Position numbers and translations under genes: made by a program. This document shows positions 24,109 to 32,086 of a stretch of DNA of 36,574 bases, piece after piece. Position 1 is the stretch's first letter. Each line of letters begins with the position of its first letter. Below the pieces are notes generated by a model. That model ran no database searches. It was not told the DNA's origin and worked only from the letters and a program-made list of their open reading frames with translations. The stretch comes from an uncultured Lachnospiraceae bacterium (GTDB taxonomy: Bacteria > Bacillota > Clostridia > Lachnospirales > Lachnospiraceae). The stretch spans positions 1-36,574 of the forward strand of contig CACXFB010000054.1 of the NCBI GenBank assembly GCA_902766825.1. The letters are read 5' to 3'.

Positions 24109-24758
24109 AAAAAGGTAAAAGAAAAAATGAATCCCAGCTTGAGGAAGTTTTAAAAAGAAAAAGACTTCCAATTGTGACTCTTGATGAGAAATGGCATAGT
24201 TTATTTCCATCCGAGGCTAAAGGTCCTAAACTTAAAAAGTTGGAAGACAACCTTATGAGTCTTATAAAAAAGCAGGGTGAATACAACAACAGTATCAATG
24301 AGCTTTCCAAGGAAAAGTCAAAACTCATGAAGGAAATTGTTAAGAAGATGGAAGTTGTGGGTGCTGAAGAAGAGGATAACAAGAGAAACAAGCGAATGCA
24401 GAATATCCAAAACTCATTAAATGACATTAACAATCAGATTGAGAAGATGCAGGAAGAGCTTGAAGAGACATTACCGCAGCAGATTGAGGATGCCAACATA
24501 AAGCTAATAATCGAGAGTATCAACTGCTGTTATGAGCGAATGACTGATAATAATGAGATGATAAAAGATATCAATGAGTGGGTTACAGCAATACGTAATG
24601 AATTAAAAGAAAAGATAATAACAAAACAGGAAAAAGAATCGGAAAATGCTTCGATTTATGCGTATATGCATGATATGATGGGACCGGATCTTATGGAAAT
24701 ATTTGATTTGGATGGGCCCGATATAATTGCAAGACTGGGAAGTAATAATAAAGTCTGA
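24105..24758 (+). CDS. Coiled-coil protein of unknown function, probable AUA start
   Basis: The first conventional start codon in this frame is GTG 24174 (194 aa), which has no ribosome site. The frame is open upstream to the TGA at 24096, and the codons from 24105 encode a basic segment (KKGKRKNESQLEEVLKRKRLP) that fits the composition of the protein. An ATA at 24105 lies 6 bases after AGAGGTGA and overlaps the rex stop codon (TTATAA), just where a coupled start would be expected. If used, the protein is 217 aa. The body is mostly Lys/Glu-rich helix with heptad character (~residues 45-185), and the end (MMGPDLMEIFDLDGPDI) is conserved-looking. There is no membrane segment and no recognised domain. 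Its place between rex and acpS suggests a cytoplasmic housekeeping role only by association. Confidence 0.7.
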   Translation: MKKGKRKNESQLEEVLKRKRLPIVTLDEKWHSLFPSEAKGPKLKKLEDNLMSLIKKQGEYNNSINELSKEKSKLMKEIVKKMEVVGAEEEDNKRNKRMQNIQNSLNDINNQIEKMQEELEETLPQQIEDANIKLIIESINCCYERMTDNNEMIKDINEWVTAIRNELKEKIITKQEKESENASIYAYMHDMMGPDLMEIFDLDGPDIIARLGSNNKV

Positions 24759-24788
24759 TAAAGTGTCTTAAGGGTGATGGAGACTAAG

Positions 24789-25160
24789 ATGATAGTTGGA
24801 ATTGGAACAGACATAGTTGAGATAGAGCGTGTGAAAAAAGCCTGCCTTAGAGAAGGTTTTTTGACACGCTGTTTTACGGATAGAGAGAAAGAGATAATTA
24901 ATAAAAGGCAATCAAGTGCAGCGGGCAATTTTGCCGTAAAAGAAGCTGTAGCAAAGGCACTTGGAACAGGTTTTACGGGATTTGGACCAAGTGACATTGA
25001 GGTGCTAAGAAATGAAGCCGGTGCACCTTATGTAATTCTTTATAATAAAGCTAAGGAAATAGCAGATAATCTTAATATTGGGTCAATTATTGTATCTATA
25101 TCAGATGAGAAAAGTATGGCGGCAGCATTTGCCGTAGCACAGACGGAGAAGATGGATTAA
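24789..25160 (+). CDS. acpS: Holo-[acyl-carrier-protein] synthase
   Basis: A 123-aa phosphopantetheinyl transferase that moves 4'-phosphopantetheine from CoA to a serine of acyl carrier protein, activating it for fatty-acid synthesis. The magnesium/CoA ligands are D8 in GIGTDIVEIERV and E52 in NFAVKEAVAKALG; the C-terminal ISISD-like strand (VSISDEKSMAAAFA) is present. GGAG (24779-24782) lies six bases before ATG 24789; the upstream in-frame GTG/ATG pair at 24774 and 24777 is too close to its own possible site. It sits 30 bases after the coiled-coil gene and 22 bases before the NAD(P)H-hydrate repair gene, one transcription unit. Confidence 0.95.
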   Translation: MIVGIGTDIVEIERVKKACLREGFLTRCFTDREKEIINKRQSSAAGNFAVKEAVAKALGTGFTGFGPSDIEVLRNEAGAPYVILYNKAKEIADNLNIGSIIVSISDEKSMAAAFAVAQTEKMD

Positions 25161-25182
25161 ATACGAAAGTGATGGTGTGGTT

Positions 25183-26712
25183 ATGGAGAAATTGTACAAT
25201 GCTAAGCAAATGAAGTTCATTGATGAAATTACTATCAAGGAGTGCGGACTCGCAGCAGAAGTTTTAATGGAAAGAGCAGCTCTTGAGGTTGTTAAAAATA
25301 TTGAAAAAAGAGAAGGCAAGGGATGTCGTGTACTTGTTGTCTGCGGAAGCGGCAATAATGGAGGCGACGGAATATGTGTTGCAAGAATTCTTAAAGACAG
25401 AGGATACAGGGTGATGCTGTCCCTTATCGGAAATGAGGATAAGGCATCAAATTTGTACAGAGAGAATAAATTAATTGCTATTAAATGGGGTATTGAATTC
25501 TATAACATTATTCCAAATGATGAATATGATGTAATAGTAGATGCTATTTTTGGTATTGGTCTTAACAGGGATGTTGATGGCAAATACATGGATGCTATCA
25601 ATAAGATAAACAGCGTAAAAGAGTGCATGACCAGAAAAGGAAAGAAGTGTCATGTATATGCGGTTGATATGCCGTCCGGAATCGGAACGGATAATGGCAA
25701 CGTGTTAGGAGCAGCTGTAGAGTGTGATTATACAATAACTTTCGGTAATAAAAAAATAGGTCAGGTGATTTCACCGGGATGTGAGTATTGTGGTGAACTT
25801 ACAGTAGCTGATATAGGATTTTATCCGGGGGTATATGTGGATAATACGGATGAGGATGAAATATATACTCTTGGAACCGAGGATTTGGATAACATCCTTC
25901 CTTTAAGACCAAGCGATTCCAATAAAGGAGATTACGGTAAAATTCTTGTGGTGGCTGGTTCCGTGAATATGGCAGGTGCAGCTGTGCTTTGTGCACATGC
26001 GGCAATTAAAGCGGGCGCAGGTCTTGTGAAAATATTTACGTGTGAATCTAACAGAACAATTATTCAGACAGCTCTCCCTGAGGCAATTCTTTGCACTTAT
26101 CCGGATGACTGGTATAAGGATGTGGTAAGTGTTAATGAATTTAAAAGTAATTTTGTAAGAGAGCTATCGTGGGCAAATATGGTAGTTGCGGGACCTGGAA
26201 TATCAACCGGTGAAGGAGCAGTTAATCTGATGAAATATCTTTGCAGATATATAACCTGTCCGTTGCTACTCGATGCAGACGCATTAAATATCATATCCGA
26301 ACAGCCTGATTTTGCAGTTCCTACCGGTGCGATAGTTACGCCTCATGTAATGGAAATGAGCAGACTTTGCGGTAAAACCGTGACAACAATAAAAGAGTCC
26401 CTTATAGAAGTTGCAAAAGAGTATGCTAACGATAACAATGTTATTGTTGTTCTTAAAGATTCAAAAACAGTTGTAACCGATGGCAAAAAGGTATATATTA
26501 ATTCAACGGGTAACAATGGTTTATCAACAGGCGGAAGCGGAGACGTGCTTGCGGGCATAATTGCATCATTTGCCGCACAGGGACTTGATGCCATGCAAAG
26601 TGGTGTTTCGGGTGTGTTTGTGCATGGATTGGCAGCAGATAATTATGCAAAAGAGCATCGTATGTTCTCACTTACACCAAGGGATTTAATTGAAGAAATA
26701 GGTAAAATATAA
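25183..26712 (+). CDS. nnr: Bifunctional NAD(P)H-hydrate epimerase / ADP-dependent dehydratase
   Basis: A 509-aa repair enzyme. The N-terminal half (~1-215) is the NnrE epimerase that interconverts R and S forms of damaged NAD(P)HX (MERAALEVVKNI, VVCGSGNNGGDGICVAR, DAIFGIGL, VDMPSGI). The C-terminal half (~230-509) is the NnrD dehydratase of ribokinase-like fold (GKILVVAGSVNMAGAAVLCAHAAIKAGAG, a DADALN block, and STGGSGDVLAGIIASF with the catalytic Asp). The fusion of both activities is the usual bacterial form. ATG 25183 is chosen; a GTG two codons earlier is possible and the ribosome site is weak. It lies between acpS and alr, an arrangement common in Firmicutes. Confidence 0.95.
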   Translation: MEKLYNAKQMKFIDEITIKECGLAAEVLMERAALEVVKNIEKREGKGCRVLVVCGSGNNGGDGICVARILKDRGYRVMLSLIGNEDKASNLYRENKLIAIKWGIEFYNIIPNDEYDVIVDAIFGIGLNRDVDGKYMDAINKINSVKECMTRKGKKCHVYAVDMPSGIGTDNGNVLGAAVECDYTITFGNKKIGQVISPGCEYCGELTVADIGFYPGVYVDNTDEDEIYTLGTEDLDNILPLRPSDSNKGDYGKILVVAGSVNMAGAAVLCAHAAIKAGAGLVKIFTCESNRTIIQTALPEAILCTYPDDWYKDVVSVNEFKSNFVRELSWANMVVAGPGISTGEGAVNLMKYLCRYITCPLLLDADALNIISEQPDFAVPTGAIVTPHVMEMSRLCGKTVTTIKESLIEVAKEYANDNNVIVVLKDSKTVVTDGKKVYINSTGNNGLSTGGSGDVLAGIIASFAAQGLDAMQSGVSGVFVHGLAADNYAKEHRMFSLTPRDLIEEIGKI

Positions 26713-26729
26713 AATTAAAGAGGCATACA

Positions 26730-27914
26730 ATGAAAAAGTATTACAGAGTGACGGCAGATATTGATCTGGACGCAATATATGATAATATTTCAAATACCAG
26801 AAAAATAATCAATAATGGCACTAAAATTATGGCAATTATAAAGGCTGACGGATACGGACATGGTGCTGTTGCAATTGCAAAATGCATAGATGAAATAGTC
26901 GATGCATACGGAGTATCTAATATTGATGAGGCAATAGAAATCAGAAAAAATGCAACCAAAAAGCCAATTCTTATTTTGGGATATACTGCAAAAGAGCAGT
27001 TTGAAGATGTGATTGAAAATGACATTACTCAGGCCGTATATACATTAGAACAGGCACAGTTTTTATCAAAATGTGCGTCAAGTTTGGGAAAGGTTGCAAA
27101 TATCCATATTAAACTTGATACCGGTATGACCAGAATAGGTTTTAAGACGGATGATGACAGCGTAGATGAGATTGTCAGAATAAGCGGATTTGACGGTATA
27201 AAGATAACAGGTATATTTACTCATTTTTCAAAAGCTGACGAGACTGATAAAACGTATACGAAAATGCAGTTAAAAAGGTATACGGATTTTGTTGCGGCTT
27301 TAGAGAGAAGAGGAATTAATATACCGACTAAGCATGTATCTAATTCAGCTGCAATTATAGATTTGCCGGAAGCAAATTTTGATATGGTAAGAAGCGGAAT
27401 ATCTACTTACGGCCTTTATCCGAGCGAAGAGGTTGACAAGTCAAGACTGGTTCTTAAGCAGGCAATGTCATTACATTCACACATTTCATTTATCAAGGAG
27501 GTGGATGCCGGGGTAAGTGTAAGCTACGGAGGAAAGTTTGTAACCGACAGAAAAACAAGAATAGCCACAATACCGGTTGGATATGCGGATGGATATCCAA
27601 GAAACCTTTCAGGTAGGGGGTATGTACTTATCGAAGGAAAAGTTGCGCCAATACTCGGAAGGGTATGCATGGATCAGTTTATGGTTGATATCACGGAGAT
27701 TGAAGAGGCTGATTATTCCAGCGTGGTAACATTGTTGGGAAGAGATATGGACAGATTTATTTCTGTTGAGGAATTAAGTGCACTTGCAGGCACATTTAAT
27801 TATGAATTCGTATGTGATATAAGCAAGAGAGTGCCAAGAGTATTCTACAGACACAACAAAGTCTGGGGAACACAGGACTTTACGGATTGTTACGACGAAA
27901 CATATGATTCATAA
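26730..27914 (+). CDS. alr: Alanine racemase
   Basis: A 394-aa PLP enzyme making D-alanine for peptidoglycan. The PLP-binding lysine is K38 in IIKADGYGHGA, and the second-base tyrosine is Y266 in VSYGGKF; the C-terminal beta domain shows VGYADGYPRNLSG and GRVCMDQFMVDIT, diagnostic of the family. AAAGAGG lies six bases before the ATG, 17 bases after the stop of the hydrate-repair gene. The mazF toxin gene follows at 92 bases, as in Bacillus, except that the antitoxin gene normally found between them is missing. Confidence 0.96.
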   Translation: MKKYYRVTADIDLDAIYDNISNTRKIINNGTKIMAIIKADGYGHGAVAIAKCIDEIVDAYGVSNIDEAIEIRKNATKKPILILGYTAKEQFEDVIENDITQAVYTLEQAQFLSKCASSLGKVANIHIKLDTGMTRIGFKTDDDSVDEIVRISGFDGIKITGIFTHFSKADETDKTYTKMQLKRYTDFVAALERRGINIPTKHVSNSAAIIDLPEANFDMVRSGISTYGLYPSEEVDKSRLVLKQAMSLHSHISFIKEVDAGVSVSYGGKFVTDRKTRIATIPVGYADGYPRNLSGRGYVLIEGKVAPILGRVCMDQFMVDITEIEEADYSSVVTLLGRDMDRFISVEELSALAGTFNYEFVCDISKRVPRVFYRHNKVWGTQDFTDCYDETYDS

Positions 27915-28006
27915 TTTATGATAGATACCTGTCTGAAAATACTGAATATAAAATATAATTTTGGTGATACTTAGACTAAACAAATCTTTATGGAGAGTGA
28001 GTTAAG

Positions 28007-28354
28007 TTGACAATCAGACGAGGGGATATATTTTATTGTGATTTAAGACCTGTAATAGGTTCAGAGCAAGGCGGCGTAAGACCGGTGCTCATAATACAGA
28101 ATGATGTTGGAAACAGGCATAGTCCGACAGTGATTTGTGCCGCAATTACAAGCAAGATGAACAAGGCAAAGCTTCCTACACATGTGGAGCTTTCATCAGG
28201 GCAATGCAGGATTGTAAAAGATTCAGTAATATTGCTTGAGCAGGTGAGAACAATAGACAAGACCAGACTTAAGGAAAAAGTCTGTCATCTCGATGAAGGT
28301 GTGCTTAAAAAGATAGATAAAGCACTGCTTATAAGCCTTGCACTTGATACATAA
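28007..28354 (+). CDS. mazF: MazF/NdoA-type mRNA interferase (toxin) without adjacent antitoxin
   Basis: A 115-aa PemK/MazF-fold endoribonuclease that cuts mRNA at short sequence motifs. It is very like the Firmicutes NdoA group: [20 protein letters not shown] (loop that binds RNA), [11 protein letters not shown], an AAITSK strand with the conserved Thr/Ser, and [10 protein letters not shown]. It begins at TTG with GGAG 11 bases upstream. In Bacillus the order is alr - antitoxin - toxin; here only 92 bases separate alr from the toxin, with no open frame able to code an antitoxin. It is followed 18 bases later by a CorC-type gene, not by an antitoxin either. Control must come from elsewhere or the toxin may be tame. 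Confidence 0.93.
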   Translation: MTIRRGDIFYCDLRPVIGSEQGGVRPVLIIQNDVGNRHSPTVICAAITSKMNKAKLPTHVELSSGQCRIVKDSVILLEQVRTIDKTRLKEKVCHLDEGVLKKIDKALLISLALDT

Positions 28355-28372
28355 GGAGGATGCTGATATACG

Positions 28373-29680
28373 ATGGAGGTTAACCCCATAGCAGGAGTTG
28401 TAATTCTATTAATTCTTTTAATTGTAAAGGCGATAATAACCAATGCAAAAGCCGCAGTTAATGACTTGAACGAATCTAAAGTAAGACAAAAGGCGGATGA
28501 AGGCGATGAGGATTCTTTAATGCTCTTAGAGCTGCTTGAGAAATCCGAGCGCTATACATATGCCATAGATTTGATTATTACTTCAGTAAGTGTTATGTGC
28601 GGTATGATTTACATAGACATTTTCGGAAGATTTATATCAAAGCTTACTTTCGTTAATGACAGCAGGGACGTCATCATAAGATATGCTATATATATTCTTG
28701 GACTGATTGTTATGGTTATTATTGTTACGCTTTTTGGCAGTCTTATTCCTAAAAAATTTGCAAAGAGAAATCCGGAAAAGAAAGCTTATAACATGGTTCA
28801 TATCATGTTTGTTCTTATGAAAGTTTTAAGACCGGTTACCGCTCTTATGCAGTTAACGGTTGCAGGAATCATTAAGTTATTTGGAATTAATCCAAAGGAG
28901 CTTGAGGAAAGTGTAACAGAAGAAGGAATCATTTCACTCGTAAATGAAGGACATGAGCAGGGTGTGTTAGAGGCAAGTGAAGCTCAGATGATTTCTAACA
29001 TCATTGAATTTGATGAAAAAGAAGTATCAGATGTTATGACTAACAGAAAGAATATTGTGGCGGTTGATTGTGAAACGAGTTTTGCAGATGCGTACAGATT
29101 TATGTTGGATCAGAGCTTTTCGAGATTTCCGCTGTATGAAGGCGATATTGATAATATCATAGGTATTCTTAACATAAAGGATATGGCAAGACTTTATATC
29201 AGTGGTGAGTATGAAGGCAAGACTTTAAAAGATATTGCAAGGAAACCTAACTTTGTTCCCGAGACTCAGAATATAGATGTTTTGTTTAATGATATGAAAA
29301 AAAGTAAAAATCATATGGCAGTCGTAATTGACGAGTACGGACAGACGGCGGGAATAGTTGCTTTTGAGGATGTTCTTGAAGAGATAGTCGGTAATATTAT
29401 GGACGAATATGATGTCGACGAAAAGTTTATTGTTAAACAGGCAAACGGAGCATTCTTAATGAGAGGTCTGTCATCACTTGAGGATGTTGAGCAGGCAATA
29501 GGACTTGAGATTGACGAAGAGGAATATGACACACTTAACGGCTTTTTAGTATCGCAGCTTGACAGAATACCTGAAGAAGGCGAGAAGTTGTCAGTAGAAT
29601 ATAAAGGTTATATATTTGATATTCTGGATGTTAAGAAGAATATTATCAGATTTGTACGAGTAACAAAAAAGAGTGCATAA
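28373..29680 (+). CDS. CNNM/CorC (HlyC) family membrane protein with CBS domains
   Basis: A 435-aa protein of the UPF0053/CNNM group linked to magnesium export or metal homeostasis. The N-terminal DUF21 membrane domain (~1-180, four hydrophobic stretches) is followed by a CBS pair (~205-340; the opening VSDVMTNRKNIVAVD and the second with KKSKNHMAVVIDEYGQTAGIV) and a C-terminal CorC_HlyC domain (~350-435). AAGGAGG lies 13 bases before the ATG, longer than usual; no better start is in frame. It is the last gene of the rex-alr-mazF cluster and ends at a terminator. Confidence 0.9.
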   Translation: MEVNPIAGVVILLILLIVKAIITNAKAAVNDLNESKVRQKADEGDEDSLMLLELLEKSERYTYAIDLIITSVSVMCGMIYIDIFGRFISKLTFVNDSRDVIIRYAIYILGLIVMVIIVTLFGSLIPKKFAKRNPEKKAYNMVHIMFVLMKVLRPVTALMQLTVAGIIKLFGINPKELEESVTEEGIISLVNEGHEQGVLEASEAQMISNIIEFDEKEVSDVMTNRKNIVAVDCETSFADAYRFMLDQSFSRFPLYEGDIDNIIGILNIKDMARLYISGEYEGKTLKDIARKPNFVPETQNIDVLFNDMKKSKNHMAVVIDEYGQTAGIVAFEDVLEEIVGNIMDEYDVDEKFIVKQANGAFLMRGLSSLEDVEQAIGLEIDEEEYDTLNGFLVSQLDRIPEEGEKLSVEYKGYIFDILDVKKNIIRFVRVTKKSA

Positions 29681-29686
29681 AATAAA

Positions 29687-29730
29687 AATGGTACAGGTGA
29701 GAGCCTGTACCATTCTGATTTTTATTTTTT
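29687..29730 (+). terminator. Terminator after the CorC-family gene
   Basis: AATGGTACAGG (29687-29697) pairs perfectly with CCTGTACCATT (29704-29714) round a 6-base loop, followed by a T-rich tract (ATTTTTATTTTTT). Confidence 0.9.
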
Positions 29731-29979
29731 AGGGAGAGAGTGAAAAACTTATAACTTGTTTTCTTGTTTATTAGTATATAGAATAAATTTGTTTAAAGTA
29801 TGTATGAAAAAAAAATTTTTTGTAAACTTTCATTAATAGAGGTTATTCGTAAAATTGTTTGTTTTTTATTAAACAATATAGGGCTATAGTCCTAAAAATA
29901 TGTGATTTAGAATAAATAGATGATAAAAATTACCATAAGTGTGAACAAAGTTATTCATATTTAAACGGAAAGGAAAAAA
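29731..29979 (+). other. AT-rich intergenic region upstream of rlmH with two inverted repeats
   Basis: About 250 bases without a gene. Two structures stand out: an 18-base element resembling a Rex site at 29859-29876 (left end TTGTTTT, right end TAAACAA) and a 14-base near-palindrome AGGGCTATAGTCCT at 29880-29893 with one G-T mismatch. I see no clear -35/-10 pair of normal spacing. The ribosome site for rlmH (GGAAAGG) is at the end. Confidence 0.4.
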
Positions 29980-30459
29980 ATGAATATAACAATCGTGTGT
30001 GTAGGGAAGATAAAGGAGAAATTTTATACTCAGGCAATTGATGAATATTCAAAAAGATTATCAAGATATTGCCGGCTTAACATTGTGGAGTTAAAGGATG
30101 AAAAGACTCCTGACGGATCATCGGATACGGAAAATGAAGCAATTAAGAATAAAGAAGGCGAAAGAATTCTTGCTGCGATAAAAGAAGATTCATATGTTAT
30201 TACACTTGAGATATTAGGAAAACAACTCGATTCGGTTGAGTTGTCAAAAAAAATCGAAACCCTTGGAATAAGCGGTAAAAGTGAAATAACATTTGTTATA
30301 GGCGGTTCACTTGGAATGGCAAAGAAGGTGTCGGACAGGGCTGATTATAAGTTGTCATTTTCAAAAATGACATTTCCGCATCAGCTTATGAGAGTTATTC
30401 TATTAGAACAGATTTATCGAGCTTTCAGAATAATGAAAAATGAACCTTATCATAAATGA
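29980..30459 (+). CDS. rlmH: 23S rRNA (pseudouridine-1915-N3)-methyltransferase
   Basis: A 159-aa SPOUT-class enzyme that methylates pseudouridine 1915 in helix 69 of 23S rRNA. The knotted SAM site is visible as ITFVIGGSLGMAKKV, and the C-terminal block MTFPHQLMRVILLEQIYRAFRI followed by PYHK is diagnostic. The length equals that of the family (~155-160 aa). It has its own upstream region and a separate promoter follows it, so it is probably monocistronic. Confidence 0.96.
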   Translation: MNITIVCVGKIKEKFYTQAIDEYSKRLSRYCRLNIVELKDEKTPDGSSDTENEAIKNKEGERILAAIKEDSYVITLEILGKQLDSVELSKKIETLGISGKSEITFVIGGSLGMAKKVSDRADYKLSFSKMTFPHQLMRVILLEQIYRAFRIMKNEPYHK

Positions 30460-30478
30460 TTTAAAGTGATATTAGACA

Positions 30479-30507
30479 TTGAAAAAGAATCTATTATTTA
30501 TTATTAT
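30479..30507 (+). promoter_or_regulatory. Promoter before the membrane protein gene
   Basis: TTGAAA (30479-30484), 17-base spacer, TATTAT (30502-30507), ~43 bases before the start at 30550. Confidence 0.5.
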
Positions 30508-30549
30508 AATAAAGGATTAAAAAATTAAGTAATGAAAGAGGTAGTGGCG

Positions 30550-31194
30550 ATGGCTACAAGTAATGAAAAAAAAGATGCAACCTCGGTTGCAGTAGCAATT
30601 ATAGGTATTATCGGTACGTTGCTTGGAATTGTGTATTTTATTCTGGCAAGCGGCAACAAAGAATTTAATACGCTAAGACTTATTGAAATTGTTGGTTTGA
30701 CATTAACCAGTATGGGAATTGTACTTGTGGGCTCTATAGCGAATAATTCAAAAGATACATTTTCATTTCCTTATCTTTTCGGAATGTTAACATATTTATT
30801 GTTCGCATATGATTATATGAATCAGTTTATTCAAAGAGCAACATCGTATATGTCAAAAATGGAATTTTATTCATATCCGGGATTTGCAATGTATTATATC
30901 TTTGGAGTTGTAGCATTCATAGTTGGTTATTTATGTATTACAAACAGAATTAAAAATTCTACAATCGGAATAATACTACTTGCAACTATAGGTGGAGGAT
31001 TCTTCTTTAATCTTATGTCAAGTTCATTGCAGACTATGTATCGTGCATTTAGAAGTGATCATTTGTACGCATATGGATTAAGCTACAAAGAAGCGGTTAT
31101 TATGATAATAAAATATCCATTGAATGTCGTAATATTCCTTGCTTTGATAATTTTGCAGATTAAAGTAGATAAGGATAAGAAAGAGACTGATTAG
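30550..31194 (+). CDS. Multi-pass membrane protein of unknown function
   Basis: A ~214-aa protein that I do not recognise. About six hydrophobic segments span the length (for example VAVAIIGIIGTLLGIVYFIL near the start, IFGVVAFIVGYLCI in the middle and VIFLALIILQI at the end), with a short charged C-terminal tail (KVDKDKKETD). No motif suggests transport or catalysis. ATG 30550 is preferred because AGAGG lies 8 bases upstream, while the in-frame ATG at 30532 has no site. The radical-SAM gene starts five bases after its stop, so they share a transcript. Confidence 0.75.
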   Translation: MATSNEKKDATSVAVAIIGIIGTLLGIVYFILASGNKEFNTLRLIEIVGLTLTSMGIVLVGSIANNSKDTFSFPYLFGMLTYLLFAYDYMNQFIQRATSYMSKMEFYSYPGFAMYYIFGVVAFIVGYLCITNRIKNSTIGIILLATIGGGFFFNLMSSSLQTMYRAFRSDHLYAYGLSYKEAVIMIIKYPLNVVIFLALIILQIKVDKDKKETD

Positions 31195-31199
31195 GAAGT

Positions 31200-32081
31200 A
31201 TGATGAAAAATTGCACGATATGTCCAAGAAAATGTAATACAGACAGAAATGAACGTAATGGTTTTTGCGGCGTGTCATGGGATATAAAGGTGGCAAGATG
31301 TGCACCACATATGTGGGAAGAAGACTGCATTTCCGGAACAAATGGGTCCGGGGCAGTCTTTTTTAGTGGTTGTAATCTAAGATGCGTGTACTGTCAGAAT
31401 TACAATGTGTCAACGAATGCTCTTGGATGGACGGTTACTGCAGAGGAGCTTGCGGATGAATTCATAAGATTACAGAATCTTGGTGTACACAACATTAATC
31501 TTGTGACTCCCACACATTATACAATTCAGATAATCAGGTCTTTGGATATTGCCAGACAAAGAGGACTTAATATTCCGGTTGTATATAACTGCGGAGGATA
31601 TGAGAGCGTAGAGACAATAAAAATGCTTAAAGGATATGTTGATATATTTCTTACGGACTTTAAATATTCTGATAATGAAATGGCATTAAGATACTCGGCG
31701 GTAAAAGACTATTTTAATGTTGCAAAGGATGCACTTGATGCGATGTTTGAGATAACAGGACCCCCTGTTTTTGACGAGAACGGACTTATTAAAAGAGGAA
31801 TCATTGTTCGCCATCTGATGCTTCCGGGGTATATAAAGGATTCAAAAAAAGTGTTAAAATATCTTCATGACAGATTTGGTGAAGACATTTACATAAGCAT
31901 TATGAGCCAGTACACACCGCTTCCACATGTAAAGGATTACCCTGAGATTAACAGAAGATTATACCCGGCAGAATATAAAAGATTAGTGGAATATGCAATG
32001 GATATCGGTATAGTGAACGGATTTGTTCAGGATATGGAAACAGCGGATGAAAGCTTTATACCGGAATTTATGGGAGAATGA
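31200..32081 (+). CDS. Radical SAM protein, PflA/PflX-like activating-enzyme family
   Basis: A 293-aa iron-sulfur enzyme. The radical-SAM cluster motif CNLRCVYC (CxxxCxxC) is present with SGAVFFSGCN before it, and an N-terminal cysteine set (CTICPRKC...GFCG) suggests a second cluster as in PflX-type proteins. Such enzymes often install a glycyl radical on a partner enzyme, but no glycyl-radical enzyme is encoded nearby, so the target is unknown. AGGA lies just upstream of two adjacent ATG codons (31200, 31203). The stop codon overlaps an in-frame ATG of the next gene in an ATGA arrangement. Confidence 0.9.
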   Translation: MMKNCTICPRKCNTDRNERNGFCGVSWDIKVARCAPHMWEEDCISGTNGSGAVFFSGCNLRCVYCQNYNVSTNALGWTVTAEELADEFIRLQNLGVHNINLVTPTHYTIQIIRSLDIARQRGLNIPVVYNCGGYESVETIKMLKGYVDIFLTDFKYSDNEMALRYSAVKDYFNVAKDALDAMFEITGPPVFDENGLIKRGIIVRHLMLPGYIKDSKKVLKYLHDRFGEDIYISIMSQYTPLPHVKDYPEINRRLYPAEYKRLVEYAMDIGIVNGFVQDMETADESFIPEFMGE

Positions 32082-32086
32082 AAAGT

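Noticed and set aside
27915-28006. Missing MazE-type antitoxin hidden between alr and mazF
   Set aside because: All frames are closed or far too short, and there is no start with a ribosome site.
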